Below are positions 51,210 through 60,598 of a stretch of DNA of 64,000 bases, piece after piece. The stretch comes from Diplonema papillatum. Taxonomy: Eukaryota; Euglenozoa; Diplonemea; Diplonemida; Diplonemidae. The position numbers and the translations under genes were made by a program. Location: NCBI GenBank assembly GCA_030068145.1, contig JAPJBO010000886.1, positions 1-64,000 on the forward strand, given 5' to 3'. The notes under the pieces are model-generated. The model made no database searches. It had not been told where the DNA came from and saw only the letters and a program-made list of their open reading frames with translations. Within the stretch, counting starts at the first letter, position 1, and every line of letters starts with the position of its first letter.

Positions 51210-51410
51210 ACGATGCGATGTCGTGCAACGATAGGAGTAACAAACCATAGGTTTGAACTGCGTATGCAGCAGTAGTGCAACTATAGGACACAATGCAACG
51301 ATGCAATGGTTGGTTGGTTCAGTATGTTGTTGCAACTACCTGTGATGAACCAAGTGGATGGTGATGATGATGACGATGATGATGATGATGATGAGCTGGC
51401 GTGTCGGCTG

Positions 51411-51705
51411 ATGAAGCCAGTGACAGCGACGTGAGCGACTCTTCGGTGGATGACACTCTTCGGCGGACGACGACGATTCATCTCTTGATGATAAACCTCT
51501 TTCTCAATCGCGTGTTCCCGTGCAAGTCCGGCCTCGGGAGACAGCAGAAGTGACCCCTGCACAAGTGAATACAGAGCCAGAATCGTTGCTGACCCAGGCA
51601 TCTGCACCAACCGCAAAGGCAGGAAAAGTGCGAAAGGCCGCTGCTGCTGGTCTCTCGAGCTTTGGCTTCACGGTAGGTGCTATCCGCCAAGAAGACGTGT
51701 ACTAG
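51411..51705 (+). pseudogene. Exon-like segment of an acidic/Ala-rich unknown protein
   Basis: After a GATGAG acceptor-like site the frame reads Asp/Ser-rich (EASDSDVSDSSVDD). A shift of frame at about 51460 gives DDDDSSLDDKPLSQSR and continues to AAAAGLSSFGFTVGAIRQED before a TAG at 51703-51705. The composition looks coding, but the frame break and lack of other exons argue for a relic. No family recognised. Confidence 0.3.
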
Positions 51706-52074
51706 TAATTATTCGTCTTTGGGCAGTATGCAGATATTTTTTTTGCATCGTTGCGCTCCCGGCTGCAGAGAGTTAGGGATATTTGCGTAGTAGTATGTAT
51801 GTGTCAGGGTAAAAATAAAAGCAACTCAGCTTCCTGTGGTGGCTGACTGCGCACCAGTAAGGTTGCATCCCCCGTGTTGTAGCTGTGCATACGGCGGCAT
51901 GGGTGAGATCGGACAGTCGGGATTGCCGGGGGGCAGGTCTCCCACAACGAGGAGAAGGAAAACAAAGACCTGCTCCCTGCTGTTTCCGACTGCTTCGGCG
52001 CTTCGACCACTCTTCCTGTTACTAGCAAAAACGCCTTTCTCACATCAAATGCGCCAGTATGGACTCACCGCTGT

Positions 52075-52215
52075 GGTTCCTGCAGACAACTCAGGTTTTG
52101 CGCTGACGATGGCCCGCCTTCTGTTTCCGTGGCATAAAGGATGGGACAAAGTGCAGATCAGACCAGTGCGGTATGAAGCACATACCCATCTTGAGCATAT
52201 TCTTGCAATCTCTTC
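52075..52215 (+). repeat. Dispersed repeat R1, copy 2
   Basis: Diverged relative of 6045-6200: ACTCAGGTTTTGCGCTGACG, GTGGCATAAAGGA, GACCAGTGCGGTATGAAGCA and ATTCTTGCAAT. Confidence 0.75.
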
Positions 52216-53648
52216 ATCTTCTCCCACTTAACAATCAACAACAACACTTACACCCTTCACTCTTGGAACAAACATAAATGTCAAGAACGAACCTGCCTGT
52301 GGAACTTTGATGCTCAATCCGGCGTGCGAGTTCCCCCAGTGGAACCTTTGATAAACCTGAATAAACGAAGATTTTTAGCAGTTTACGATCCAAACTCTGC
52401 CACGTTCGTGCCGCGCTGAGTCTTGCGCGGCACGAAATAAATGCTTGTCGACGTTGCCAGGGGACTAGCTTGCCATAGCAAAACTCGGTCGGCTGAGTTC
52501 CTTCTTCCTGCAGAAATTCGGTCAACGAAAAGAAAAAGTCCACCTAAATTACTTCCGCCGGCTGAGGTGCCGAAATAGTCAACTGCCTTCGGGTGGGCTA
52601 GTCTGGAAAAAATAGCTGTCGGCGTGAGGTTCTGGGTGCCCATGGCTGCCGTGATTGAGGTCTCCCACCGACTAAAGAAGAAGTAGTCTTAGAAGCGGCC
52701 GCGTGGTGTGAATATTATCAGGGCGCCATGGCACGCTGTACTATGACCAGTCTCAGCGAACGATGGCACTCGGCCCGAGTAAGAGAGAAGCACAACTTCT
52801 TTGCCAGAACCCACCCCTCATTTCAGCCAGCGCCTCACTTCAGCCAGCGGAGTCACATCTTTCAAAGTGAAAACTGGTTCAGGGGAGACGAGGTAGAATG
52901 GTCGTTCCGAACGTAAAGCTTCGACACAAACGGACACAGCGGGCCATGCCCATGCCGCTGTCAAACAGAGTTTCACGTAAAATCGTCTTCTTGTTTCGTT
53001 AGTGGTTGGTCCGGTTTTGAGGTGTGAGAGTGCCTACCTTGGTCCATGAGTAGGAAGCCGACATGTATCCCGTAATGAATGACTGTCCGGGGCCAGAAGA
53101 CATTCTGGGCCAAAGTCAAGGTCACTCACCACAGTGCCACGGGACTGGTCCACATCCTGGCGTACCAGCTCCTCCCCCATTTTCCCATCCCTCGCACACG
53201 CTACACACTCTGCACGAAGGCTCGTAATCCACGAAGGAGCTCTGGCTTTACCCCGTGCCTTTTCTTCATTGCTTTGGCCTTCCACTGCTCTGTTTTGCTC
53301 GGATGATGCATGGGATGGAGCGGCGGCATCTCACAACACCCTTGTATTTGGCGTTGTCGGAAACAGACAGGACTCTCGGCCCTGCCGTGACACTGCTTCC
53401 GTACTCTGAGTCAAAACGTGTCGTATTCAGTGACACGTCTGGCGTAGCATGTCGAAGACACCACAACTGATCACGTGTTATGATACATGTTATGAACATC
53501 TATGTGAAATCCCTTGGGATTTCCTCAACACAAGTGGGTCGTGAAAGCCACGATCTCCCCCCACTGTTTCAGCCCTAAGCGCCCCAGCTTCCAGAAAAAG
53601 CAACGGGGGTCTGTTTTTGGGGGTCGGAGGGACACGGGGGCGGAAAAC

Positions 53649-55278
53649 ATGAGCAATGCGAATCCTTACAGCGCGGAAGCGAACCTGTTTGTCGGTATGG
53701 CCGTCCACGCCCCGTCTGCGCCCCCTCCGCAAGCTGAGTTTGTAGCGCCGCCCCAGCCGGCGGTCGATCCGTTCGCTTCGAACGCCGAGCAGCCGAAGGA
53801 CTCAGCGGATGGCGGGCTCGACTGGGGGCACGCAGAGCTGGCGCCCTTCGCGAACGCAACCGAAGACGCCGACAAGGACTTCGCTGATTCTCCGGACTTC
53901 GGCTTCTACAGTACCACCGGCGACCGGGGCGCGAAGCAGAACGTGGGGTTCGAACCGCAGTCGTGGGACGAAGCAAATGTGCAGGCGGCACCTTCCTCCG
54001 ACCAGCAGCAGCAGCCGCAGCAGCAGCAGCAGAAAAAAGGCCAGCAGCCCCCGCCTCCCCCGCTGGATGGAGAAGAAGAAGCCGACCGGTTCGAGAAGAC
54101 GAGCAAGTGCTGGAAGCTCGGGTTCTACCAGCAGTTCTTCGACGTGGACACGGAGCACGTCGCGGCGCGATTGATCGACTCCTTCGTCGTCACCCGCAGG
54201 CCAGACTACCTCCCGGCCCCGCAGGTAGGCTCGGCTTCCTGTTTTCTCTTGCGTTTGGCTCTCTATCAGCTGTTCATAACCACACACCTGTATCAGGTGC
54301 CCATGTCTCTCTTTCTAGCTTATCAGCTGTGTCCATTAGCTGTGTACTGTCATCATTGTTAAGTGTGAGGCAGGTACTGTCTCAACAGCTGTGCCCATGT
54401 CTATCACCTAGCTGTCTATCTTTCTCGTCTCTCTCTCTCTCTTTCTTGCAACATCAGTCAATAACACCCCCTCCCTGCAGGATGTGATTGTACCAGCCAT
54501 CCGTGAAGAAGGCGAAACCAGAGCAACGCCGCCTGCTCTTCCTCTGGACATGTACGGACCGTTGTGGGTCTCGACCACCTTGTGGATAGCTCTCGCAGTT
54601 TTCGGGTATCTGGCAACTCAGCTCGACGCTTCCACGGGGACGTCGCCCCCTCCTACTTCGGCCCCAATCGAACATACCCCGGCCCCAACCGAATCCCCGT
54701 CTGTTCTTCCGACAGACTCACCAGCTGTGAATGCTTCTCCGGTCCCAGATACAGTCGCTCCGCTGCTTTTCCACGCGTTCCAGGCCCTGAGTGACGGGGG
54801 GGGGAGTGCAAGCGGCACCGGAAAGGACGTGCCGCAGTGGGTGTTTGACTTCTCGTGGGTGCTGATGTCGATTGCGGTGAGCTACTGCTACGTGATCGGG
54901 GCCCCGGTGCTGCTGTGGCTGCTGCTGCACTGGCTCGACGTCAAGATCTCGCTTCCGTCGCTGGTGAGCCTCTTCGGCTACGGGGTGACACCCCTCATCG
55001 CTACGGCAGCCGTGTGCATAGTCCCGATCGGTATAGTCCGCTGGGCGGCCGCAGCTGTCGGCAGCACCTACACTTTCGCTGTCATCGGCTCCCTTCTGTA
55101 CAACTACTGCCCTGACATGTCCAGCCAAGGAAAGTTGGTGTGCACGTTTTCCTTTTCGAGACGATCATTGCCACCTGCAACCACGTTCAGGATTAGAACT
55201 CAGGGGTTGTTGTGCGGCCAACGAAAACCTGTAGACTACAGCGTAGGTTCTCTTCTTTTTACCCTGCTCTCGCGGTAA
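53649..55278 (+). CDS. YIPF family (Yip1-domain) Golgi/ER membrane protein
   Basis: Exon 1 53649-54224 and exon 2 from 54481, joined in phase 0 through a clean GTAGGC...CTGCAG intron. The start MSNANPYSAE is preferred over an in-frame upstream Met at 53514 because only it begins like a YIPF cytosolic tail. Residues 1-190 are an acidic, Gln-rich cytosolic region. Exon 2 carries the family signature DMYGPLWVSTTLW (compare D-[LM]-Y-G-P-[FL]-W), then four hydrophobic helices, ending with the loop SLLYNYCPDMSS. YIPF proteins bind Rab GTPases and act in ER-Golgi traffic. The insert after helix 1 (Thr/Pro/Ser-rich) is unusual. The frame after about 55132 loses similarity and the expected fifth helix is missing, so a third exon is likely and the stop at 55278 is probably intronic. 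Orthology to YIPF1/2 rather than YIPF5 is a guess. Confidence 0.85.
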
Positions 55279-55689
55279 CTGTTGGAGGAGATGGAGATTG
55301 CACTTGCGTCGTAGATCGTCGCAACAATCACTGCGTTCAACGAAAATCTAATCCACAAATAGCGCTAGAAAAACCGGGTGAGTTCCGCTAGTGTGCACGA
55401 ACGAGAGAAAGTGTCATTCCGATCTTTTGTGAGACTGTGTCTTGTTTCAAGAAGTCGGTGTTTTATCTGAAACTCAGAACCGGCTGGTGAAGTAACGGAT
55501 GGGCTCTGCAAGTGGGCATCACCCACTTTAACCACAAATAACACGTACACAGACGGTACTCGGTGGGACGGCCCTGGCACACTACGTGGCTTCGTCTCTG
55601 CTGTTCTTTCAAATTCTCAAAATTTAAGGCACCGGCGCGCTGGGAATAGATAGCTTACTCTCTGTTTCGGACTGGAAAGAGGCGAAGAA

Positions 55690-55895
55690 GGAAAAGTTCG
55701 CTCCGGGAAGAGAACGACCAACCGCAGCATGCAAAGCTTTGAGTCGAAGTAGAGCATATGTGCACCCAGCCCCCGTCCGCTGCCTCCTATCTCTACAAGC
55801 CCGTGCTCAGTGCAAGAGCCCGTCTGGGATACTTGACCGGTAAGCCTTACTGTGGCTCTGCAATACCGCCGAATCCCGGCTTTGCTGGCTTTTAA
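55690..55895 (+). repeat. Dispersed repeat R3, copy 2
   Basis: Partner of 19960-20235; see landmarks GCAAAGCTTTGAGTCG and GTGGCTCTGCAATACCGCCG. Confidence 0.65.
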
Positions 55896-56300
55896 AAAAA
55901 GGGGAGTCCTCGCTGCCAGAGGTCCGTCCACGGTCGGATCCATTGCGTGATACCATTCATCTCTTTACGTGCTTACAAGAAAAAGAAACTGAACTTCGCA
56001 TTCCTTGACTGACTGTGACCTCTCTTCGCCGATATGCCCGACAGTCTCATTCCTTAAAGCCTCATATGAGTTGGAAACGAGGCTTCTTATGGTTTGCTTT
56101 CATCTCATCATTAGTATGATACGAGATCTGTGGCGTGTTCTGCATCATCGTCTTATCTGCCCCGCCCACGTACGGACAGGGTTATGATTGTGCTTCCCTA
56201 CGTGCAGGATTGCCGAAAGGGAATGCGTGAACATTCCGCAACCCGGATGCAGAGATCTGAAGTGGTGACACATTGACGATCCTGTTGACCATGTCCACAG

Positions 56301-56423
56301 GCCCCGGATGATGCAGTCGTCTCTTTCAACTCCAGCTTTTGGCATGCTGTGGTTGACTGCAACGCTCTTGCTAACAAAACGGACGACAGGATTCAAGGGA
56401 TTCCTTCTCTTGCAGACAATTGA
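56301..56423 (+). other. Unassigned exon-like open frame
   Basis: After an acceptor-like GTCCACAG at 56293-56300 the frame reads DDAVVSFNSSFWHAVVDCNA and on to IQGIPSLADN before TGA. The core S..S/NxFWHAV recalls the HAMP-end segment of genes A and B (SLHNGFWHAVKMV). A second acceptor-like CTTGCAG at 56416 leads into TIENGADIVQSKIEAKTK in another frame. It could be an exon pair of an unknown gene or the missing YIPF exon. Evidence is weak. Confidence 0.25.
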
Positions 56424-57010
56424 GAACGGAGCCGACATCGTGCAATCGAAGATCGAAGCCAAGACCAAGCTGCCACCACCGTTTTCTTATTCTTCTAGCT
56501 TAGTCCTAACCCAAAAAAGCCGCTCGTGTTTTTTTCTTCTGATTCCCTCTTGAAGCTCGCCGAAAGATTCGCAGACAGGCACTGTCCGTTTCTTTCCCGT
56601 TTTCACATTTCTTCGCTTATGTCGTCGGTTGATGAAAAAACAAGGCTCTTGCTGATGAAAACTTGTCGAAGTCAGGTCAAAGTCAGACTAAGGTCATGCC
56701 AAAGACCCAACGACATTGATTAAAGTCACACGAAAGGTAGAGGCAGACGAAAGACAGAATAAAGGCCCAAAGCAGACAAAGCTAAACAGACGGGAACAAA
56801 AACAGGTGAAGAACCTACACAAAATGTGAGCCTTTTTCAGCCCCGAAAGTTGAACAGCGGTGGTCGGCGATGACCTCAACAAGGGACCCGCCACAGGTGG
56901 TTGGAGATAAAAAGACCTGAGTCAGACTAACCAGCCCAGTCAACGAAGGTCGACAGAGAAACGCAAACAAACAGGCCCAACAAACTACAAAAAAAAGCAA
57001 GTCCCGAAAA

Positions 57011-58336
57011 ATGAACACGTTCAGAGTGGCGTTGGCGCGATCGGTGATGGCCTCGAGGGGGCCCGCCACAAGAGCTGTTCGCAACTCGATGCACCAGACC
57101 AAGAGCGGCCAAGACGATGACTTGACGTGGCTCGAAGGAGACAGGAAGATGACACCTGAGGAACGTTACGCGCTGCAGAAGCAGAGGGCGCTTCTAGCGA
57201 AGCAAGCTGCTGAGATCAACGCGGCCTACGAGACTGAGCACCAGAAGACAAGGGAGGCAATGGAGGTATGACCTTGGGTGTCTAAGAAGCATCTACAAGT
57301 TTAAGAAAGGCCCGAGTCAGGGTCAGGGGTCTAGCGGTTGGAGATGTGTGCGAGCTTAGTCAACTTCCAAACCACAAGCACCGCCAGCTCATTTTACTGT
57401 AAATGCACTGTGTCCGGTGCGATGCCAAGGCGATAGGAGCGCCATGAACGACAAGCCGAATCTACGGACCAGAGTTTGAATGTGGTCGATAGCCCGCATT
57501 ATTCCAGTGTCTGAAACCTGTCACGACATGCTCAGGGACTTTCCCAAGAAACCAACCAAAACCCTCGCAACTCGGCCTGTCTCACGAAAACTGGGGTTGC
57601 CCAGGTGGTTTGTGGTGTCTGGGCACCGGTGGTCACGGTAGTGCCGTGGAACCCCTCGAAAACTCTCAAAACACCCAGGACTTGGGTCCAGGTTAGGTGG
57701 ATTTTGTCTAAATCAATAGTCATTTTTACTAGTGCACTAGTCATTTTTACTAGTGCACTAGTCATTTTTACTAGTGCACTAGTCATTTTTACTAGTGGCA
57801 CTAGTCATTTTACTAGTCAAAATTTTGACTAGTAAAACCACTAGTCAAAGTCAAAAAAGTCCTTGACTAGTGCACCGTGCAAGCACCCTTCTAAACGCGT
57901 TCGGGGACATAACAAGAAGGGGTGATTTGACGACGGAGTGGCGCATCACCCAGCACATCTTCGATCTTCGATTATTCTCCCAACTTCCCCCGGAGTCATT
58001 TCGAGACTGGATGCTAGCATGCACGTAACATGCATCGGAGGCATCCTAAAACTAAGGTTTCCCCCCACAGGAGGTATACGCTTCGTTTTGTTGATGGCAC
58101 AGGCTTCGGATCAGCCACCAAACCATGCTGCCCATATCTTCTTAGCCTGCCTCAACAACAGTTTGGAGGGCAACCCGCAATAATGCTAATAACAACGGTG
58201 GTACTACCGATGGAGAGCACCGCAAACCTCCTCTTTATTCCCGCAGGAACACACGTCGAAAAGCTCGCAGAAGATCGCTGACCTTGAGAGCAAGATTGAC
58301 GAGCTCAAGGCACTGCTGGAGGGACTCAAAAAGTAG
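57011..58336 (+). CDS. Mitochondrial ATPase inhibitor (IF1)-like protein
   Basis: Exon 1 57011-57265 and exon 2 58247-58336, phase 0, donor GAG|GTATGA and acceptor CCCGCAG|GAA; 114 residues, close to the size of IF1 proteins. Residues 1-30 (MNTFRVALARSVMASR...) are Arg-rich, without acids, typical of a mitochondrial presequence. Residues about 45-75 (KMTPEERYALQKQRALLAKQ) match the IF1 inhibitory region pattern EERY..QK....L. The C-terminal half (IADLESKIDELKALLEGLKK) is a coiled coil for dimerisation. IF1 blocks reverse ATP hydrolysis by F1-ATPase in the matrix. A generic mitochondrial coiled-coil protein is the alternative. The 981-bp intron contains an R2 copy. Confidence 0.75.
57390..57890 (+). 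repeat. Dispersed repeat R2, copy 2, in the IF1-like intron
   Basis: Nearly collinear with 18960-19470, including the ACTAGT array (57715-57880) that has more units here. Its ends are not marked by clear inverted repeats. Confidence 0.85.
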
Positions 58337-59283
58337 GCCCGCTGGAGCTGGAACGTTCGCATTTTGCAAGGGTTTTCCTCAAGGGGGAAAAGGATTGAAA
58401 AACAGTAATTTCAAAAAGTGGCTCGACAAAAGAAATCGTTTTTTTCTCTTACGACAGAAGCAAATCCTGCGGAGAAGGTAGTTGCTGGCTAGACCTCTTG
58501 AGTTGTTGCTGCCTACGATGCTGCGGAAGTCGGAAACCCCAACGCAACCTACAGCAGGAGCGATTTCTCTTTCAGTGAGGAACAGTGAGAAGCAAAAACC
58601 CTCTGTCAAGAGCTGCCACTAACCCCTCTTAGAGGCAGGCGGCTTTTCACTAGTGTAGCATCGGCAACAGCAGCAATCTTTGTTTCTGTTTTATTTTTGC
58701 TGCAGTATTTTCCTTCCGCCAGAACCCCTGCACCTTTGGCAACGAAACTTGGAAAATATGGAAACTAACAGACTACACATGTTTTCTTTGGTCGACTGGT
58801 TGGTCAATTCGCTATTCCGTAAGGAACCTGCGGGGCAGCCACCCCGTTTCGCAGCGTAAGAATGGCCACACCTGGGCCACCCCACCACCCCCCGGGTTTT
58901 CTCGCACACGGGAGTCCAGCCCCAGAAAGCTGGAGTGGAGTTGAAGAGTGGGTGCGAGCTGCGGGTGCGCACCAAAACGCTTTTTCAGCTCCGGCTTTAG
59001 CACCTGGGCCTGACGTCCACCGTGCACTCTCTTTTTCCCTTTTAGTCCTTTATTGATGCTGCACCAACACCCCCTATCCCTGTGCGCTGCGGAGTTTGCT
59101 TCGCAGCTTTGCCGTTGCAAAAAGAACACAGGTCACTGCGTTTGAGCAGAGTGACAGTTGCCCAAGTAGGGCCAGCACCCTGACTCTGTTTTAACGGGAT
59201 GGCTCCCGAGTTAAAATTTTTTTTCTGCTCTCGTAGCATGGATGGCCCTGTCTGTGACGAGCTACGAACAGCCAGCCTGCCAA

Positions 59284-59412
59284 ACCAGACTCACACCGCT
59301 GCCCTGTCTGCGGACACTCGGGTCCACGTTGATGATGGTCCGCCGTACGCGTCCCTGTGACCTAAAGGACCGACAACACGGCGACGGTGGCGGTGTTGAG
59401 CACATATCTGAT
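59284..59412 (+). repeat. Dispersed repeat R1, copy 3
   Basis: Shares CTGTCTGCGGACACTCGGGT, TTGATGATGGTCCGCCGTAC, CCTAAAGGACCGA and GCGGTGTTGAGCACATA with 6045-6200. Confidence 0.8.
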
Positions 59413-59979
59413 TTAAGCACACGGTGGTGTCCAGCCTCACATCCCGTCACATCGTTCGTGCATCAAGTACCGGGAGACATGAACAAATATCTTTTGCAGA
59501 AAAATCTCACCTCTCCTTGTTCTGGTCGCTTCCCCAGCGTCGGACTCGCGTCTCGTGTTGCGCAGAGAGCGGCAAGTTGTTTGACCTTCTTTCCCCCCCT
59601 CCTTTTCTTTCGATTGGATTGGGTTGGGTTTGCGTTTCTTTCTTTTTTTCCCCCCCCCCCCCCCCCCCCCCCTGTTTTTCCTGCTGCTTTCGTAACACCT
59701 ACATGGCATCAGCCGAAACGTGCTCAGGAGCACAACGTGCTGCTCCTGTCAGAAGTCGCCGTTTGTTTCGTCGGGTTTCTTTTCCCGTTTTGTGCAAGGA
59801 CCGAAGCTCAAGCAGGGAAAACGTGGTGCGCCAAGCTATACATTCTGTTTTACAGACGCTTAGTCAGGACTACGGGCGCTGTTACTGGTCATTTTCTCCA
59901 GTCGCAAACTCTGGTCGAAAGTTCGCCCGCCGTAAACAAAGACAACCGCAGTAGTAAGAAATGGCAATTGTAGCAGGAT

Positions 59980-60318
59980 GAAAAAGGACTCCTCCCCGCC
60001 CCGCGGCAGCAGCGCCTCCGCCGAAGCAAACGAAGCGCGCCAACGTGGTACTGGTGGTACTGGTGCTTCCGAAAGCAGCTGAGGACGAAGAGCGAACCCC
60101 AATCTCGAGAGCGAAGACGAAGAAGCGATGATCAACGTCGGCAACACCGCGGAAGACGACACGGTCATCGCCCAAGCGCCGCCGTAGGGAAGCAACCAGC
60201 GACGCGCAACCTGGACGAGCAATCGAAGGGGAAGCGCGGCACCAAACGCGCGCCTGAGCGCGACGATCAAGACGAGCTTAAGAGGCGAAAGCATGACACA
60301 TCACGTGCGAAGAGATAA
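59980..60318 (+). pseudogene. Degraded coding segment of a charged, nuclear-type protein
   Basis: Coding-like composition spreads over three plus frames: DSSPPRGSSASAEANEARQR, then NLESEDEEAMINVGNTAEDD, then NLDEQSKGKRGTKRAPERDD and KRRKHDTSRAKR ending in TAA (60316-60318). Frame changes occur at about 60075 and 60185. The Lys/Arg end suggests a nuclear localisation signal. No family recognised. The long minus-strand ORF here is a shadow. Confidence 0.35.
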
Positions 60319-60598
60319 CCGCGCCGTCAGCGATGCAGATTATCGCCACAGATTCTTTGCATTCTAACCCAAACCCATGGGCCCCATCTGGATCAGATCA
60401 GAGAAATTCTGAGAAATTGCACCATCCTGCGCCCCGGAGTAGCCGGGTAGATAAGAAATACTGGCTGAAGAAGTGCAAAGGTGGGGGGGAAAGGTTCAGC
60501 TTTGCATATTTGAATACCTGCACGAAACTCCAGGAAAGGAAAAAGACCAAAACGCGTGAGTGTGTGAGAGAAAGAGAGAGGAGAGAGAGGGGTTCACG

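Larger units (their letters stand above)
48624..53648. other. Long intergenic region dominated by repeats
   Basis: Between gene B and the YIPF gene. It contains the TTCGGG array, a tRNA-like element, R4 and R1 copies, a poly-T tract (about 50779-50804), a 13-bp minisatellite and one exon-like segment (51411-51705). Other ORFs (51836-52231, 52235-52543, 53034-53285) show no recognisable motif. Confidence 0.55.
55279..57010. other. Region between YIPF and IF1-like genes
   Basis: Contains a repeat R5 copy (about 55366-55412), an R3 copy (55690-55895), an exon-like segment (56301-56423) and a degenerate GTCAGACTAAGGTCA-type repeat (56665-56760). Confidence 0.5.
58337..60598. other. Region between IF1-like and RPA1 genes
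   Basis: Holds a block (about 58850-59000) that is the inverted counterpart of 4590-4715 (shared CAGCCCCAGAA / TTCTGGGGCTG and flanks), an R1 copy (59284-59412), a poly-C tract of about 27 (59650-59676) and a degraded coding-like segment (59980-60318). Confidence 0.55.

Noticed and set aside
50662..51335. Long minus-strand ORFs reading repeated HRCTTSLHYIVAL
   Set aside because: They are produced by a perfect 13-bp minisatellite that keeps all frames open; no start context or flanking coding sequence.
59860..60294. Leu/Ala-rich minus-strand ORF resembling a membrane protein
   Set aside because: It is antisense to a charged, coding-like plus-strand segment; hydrophobicity follows from complementing Lys/Glu/Asp codons.
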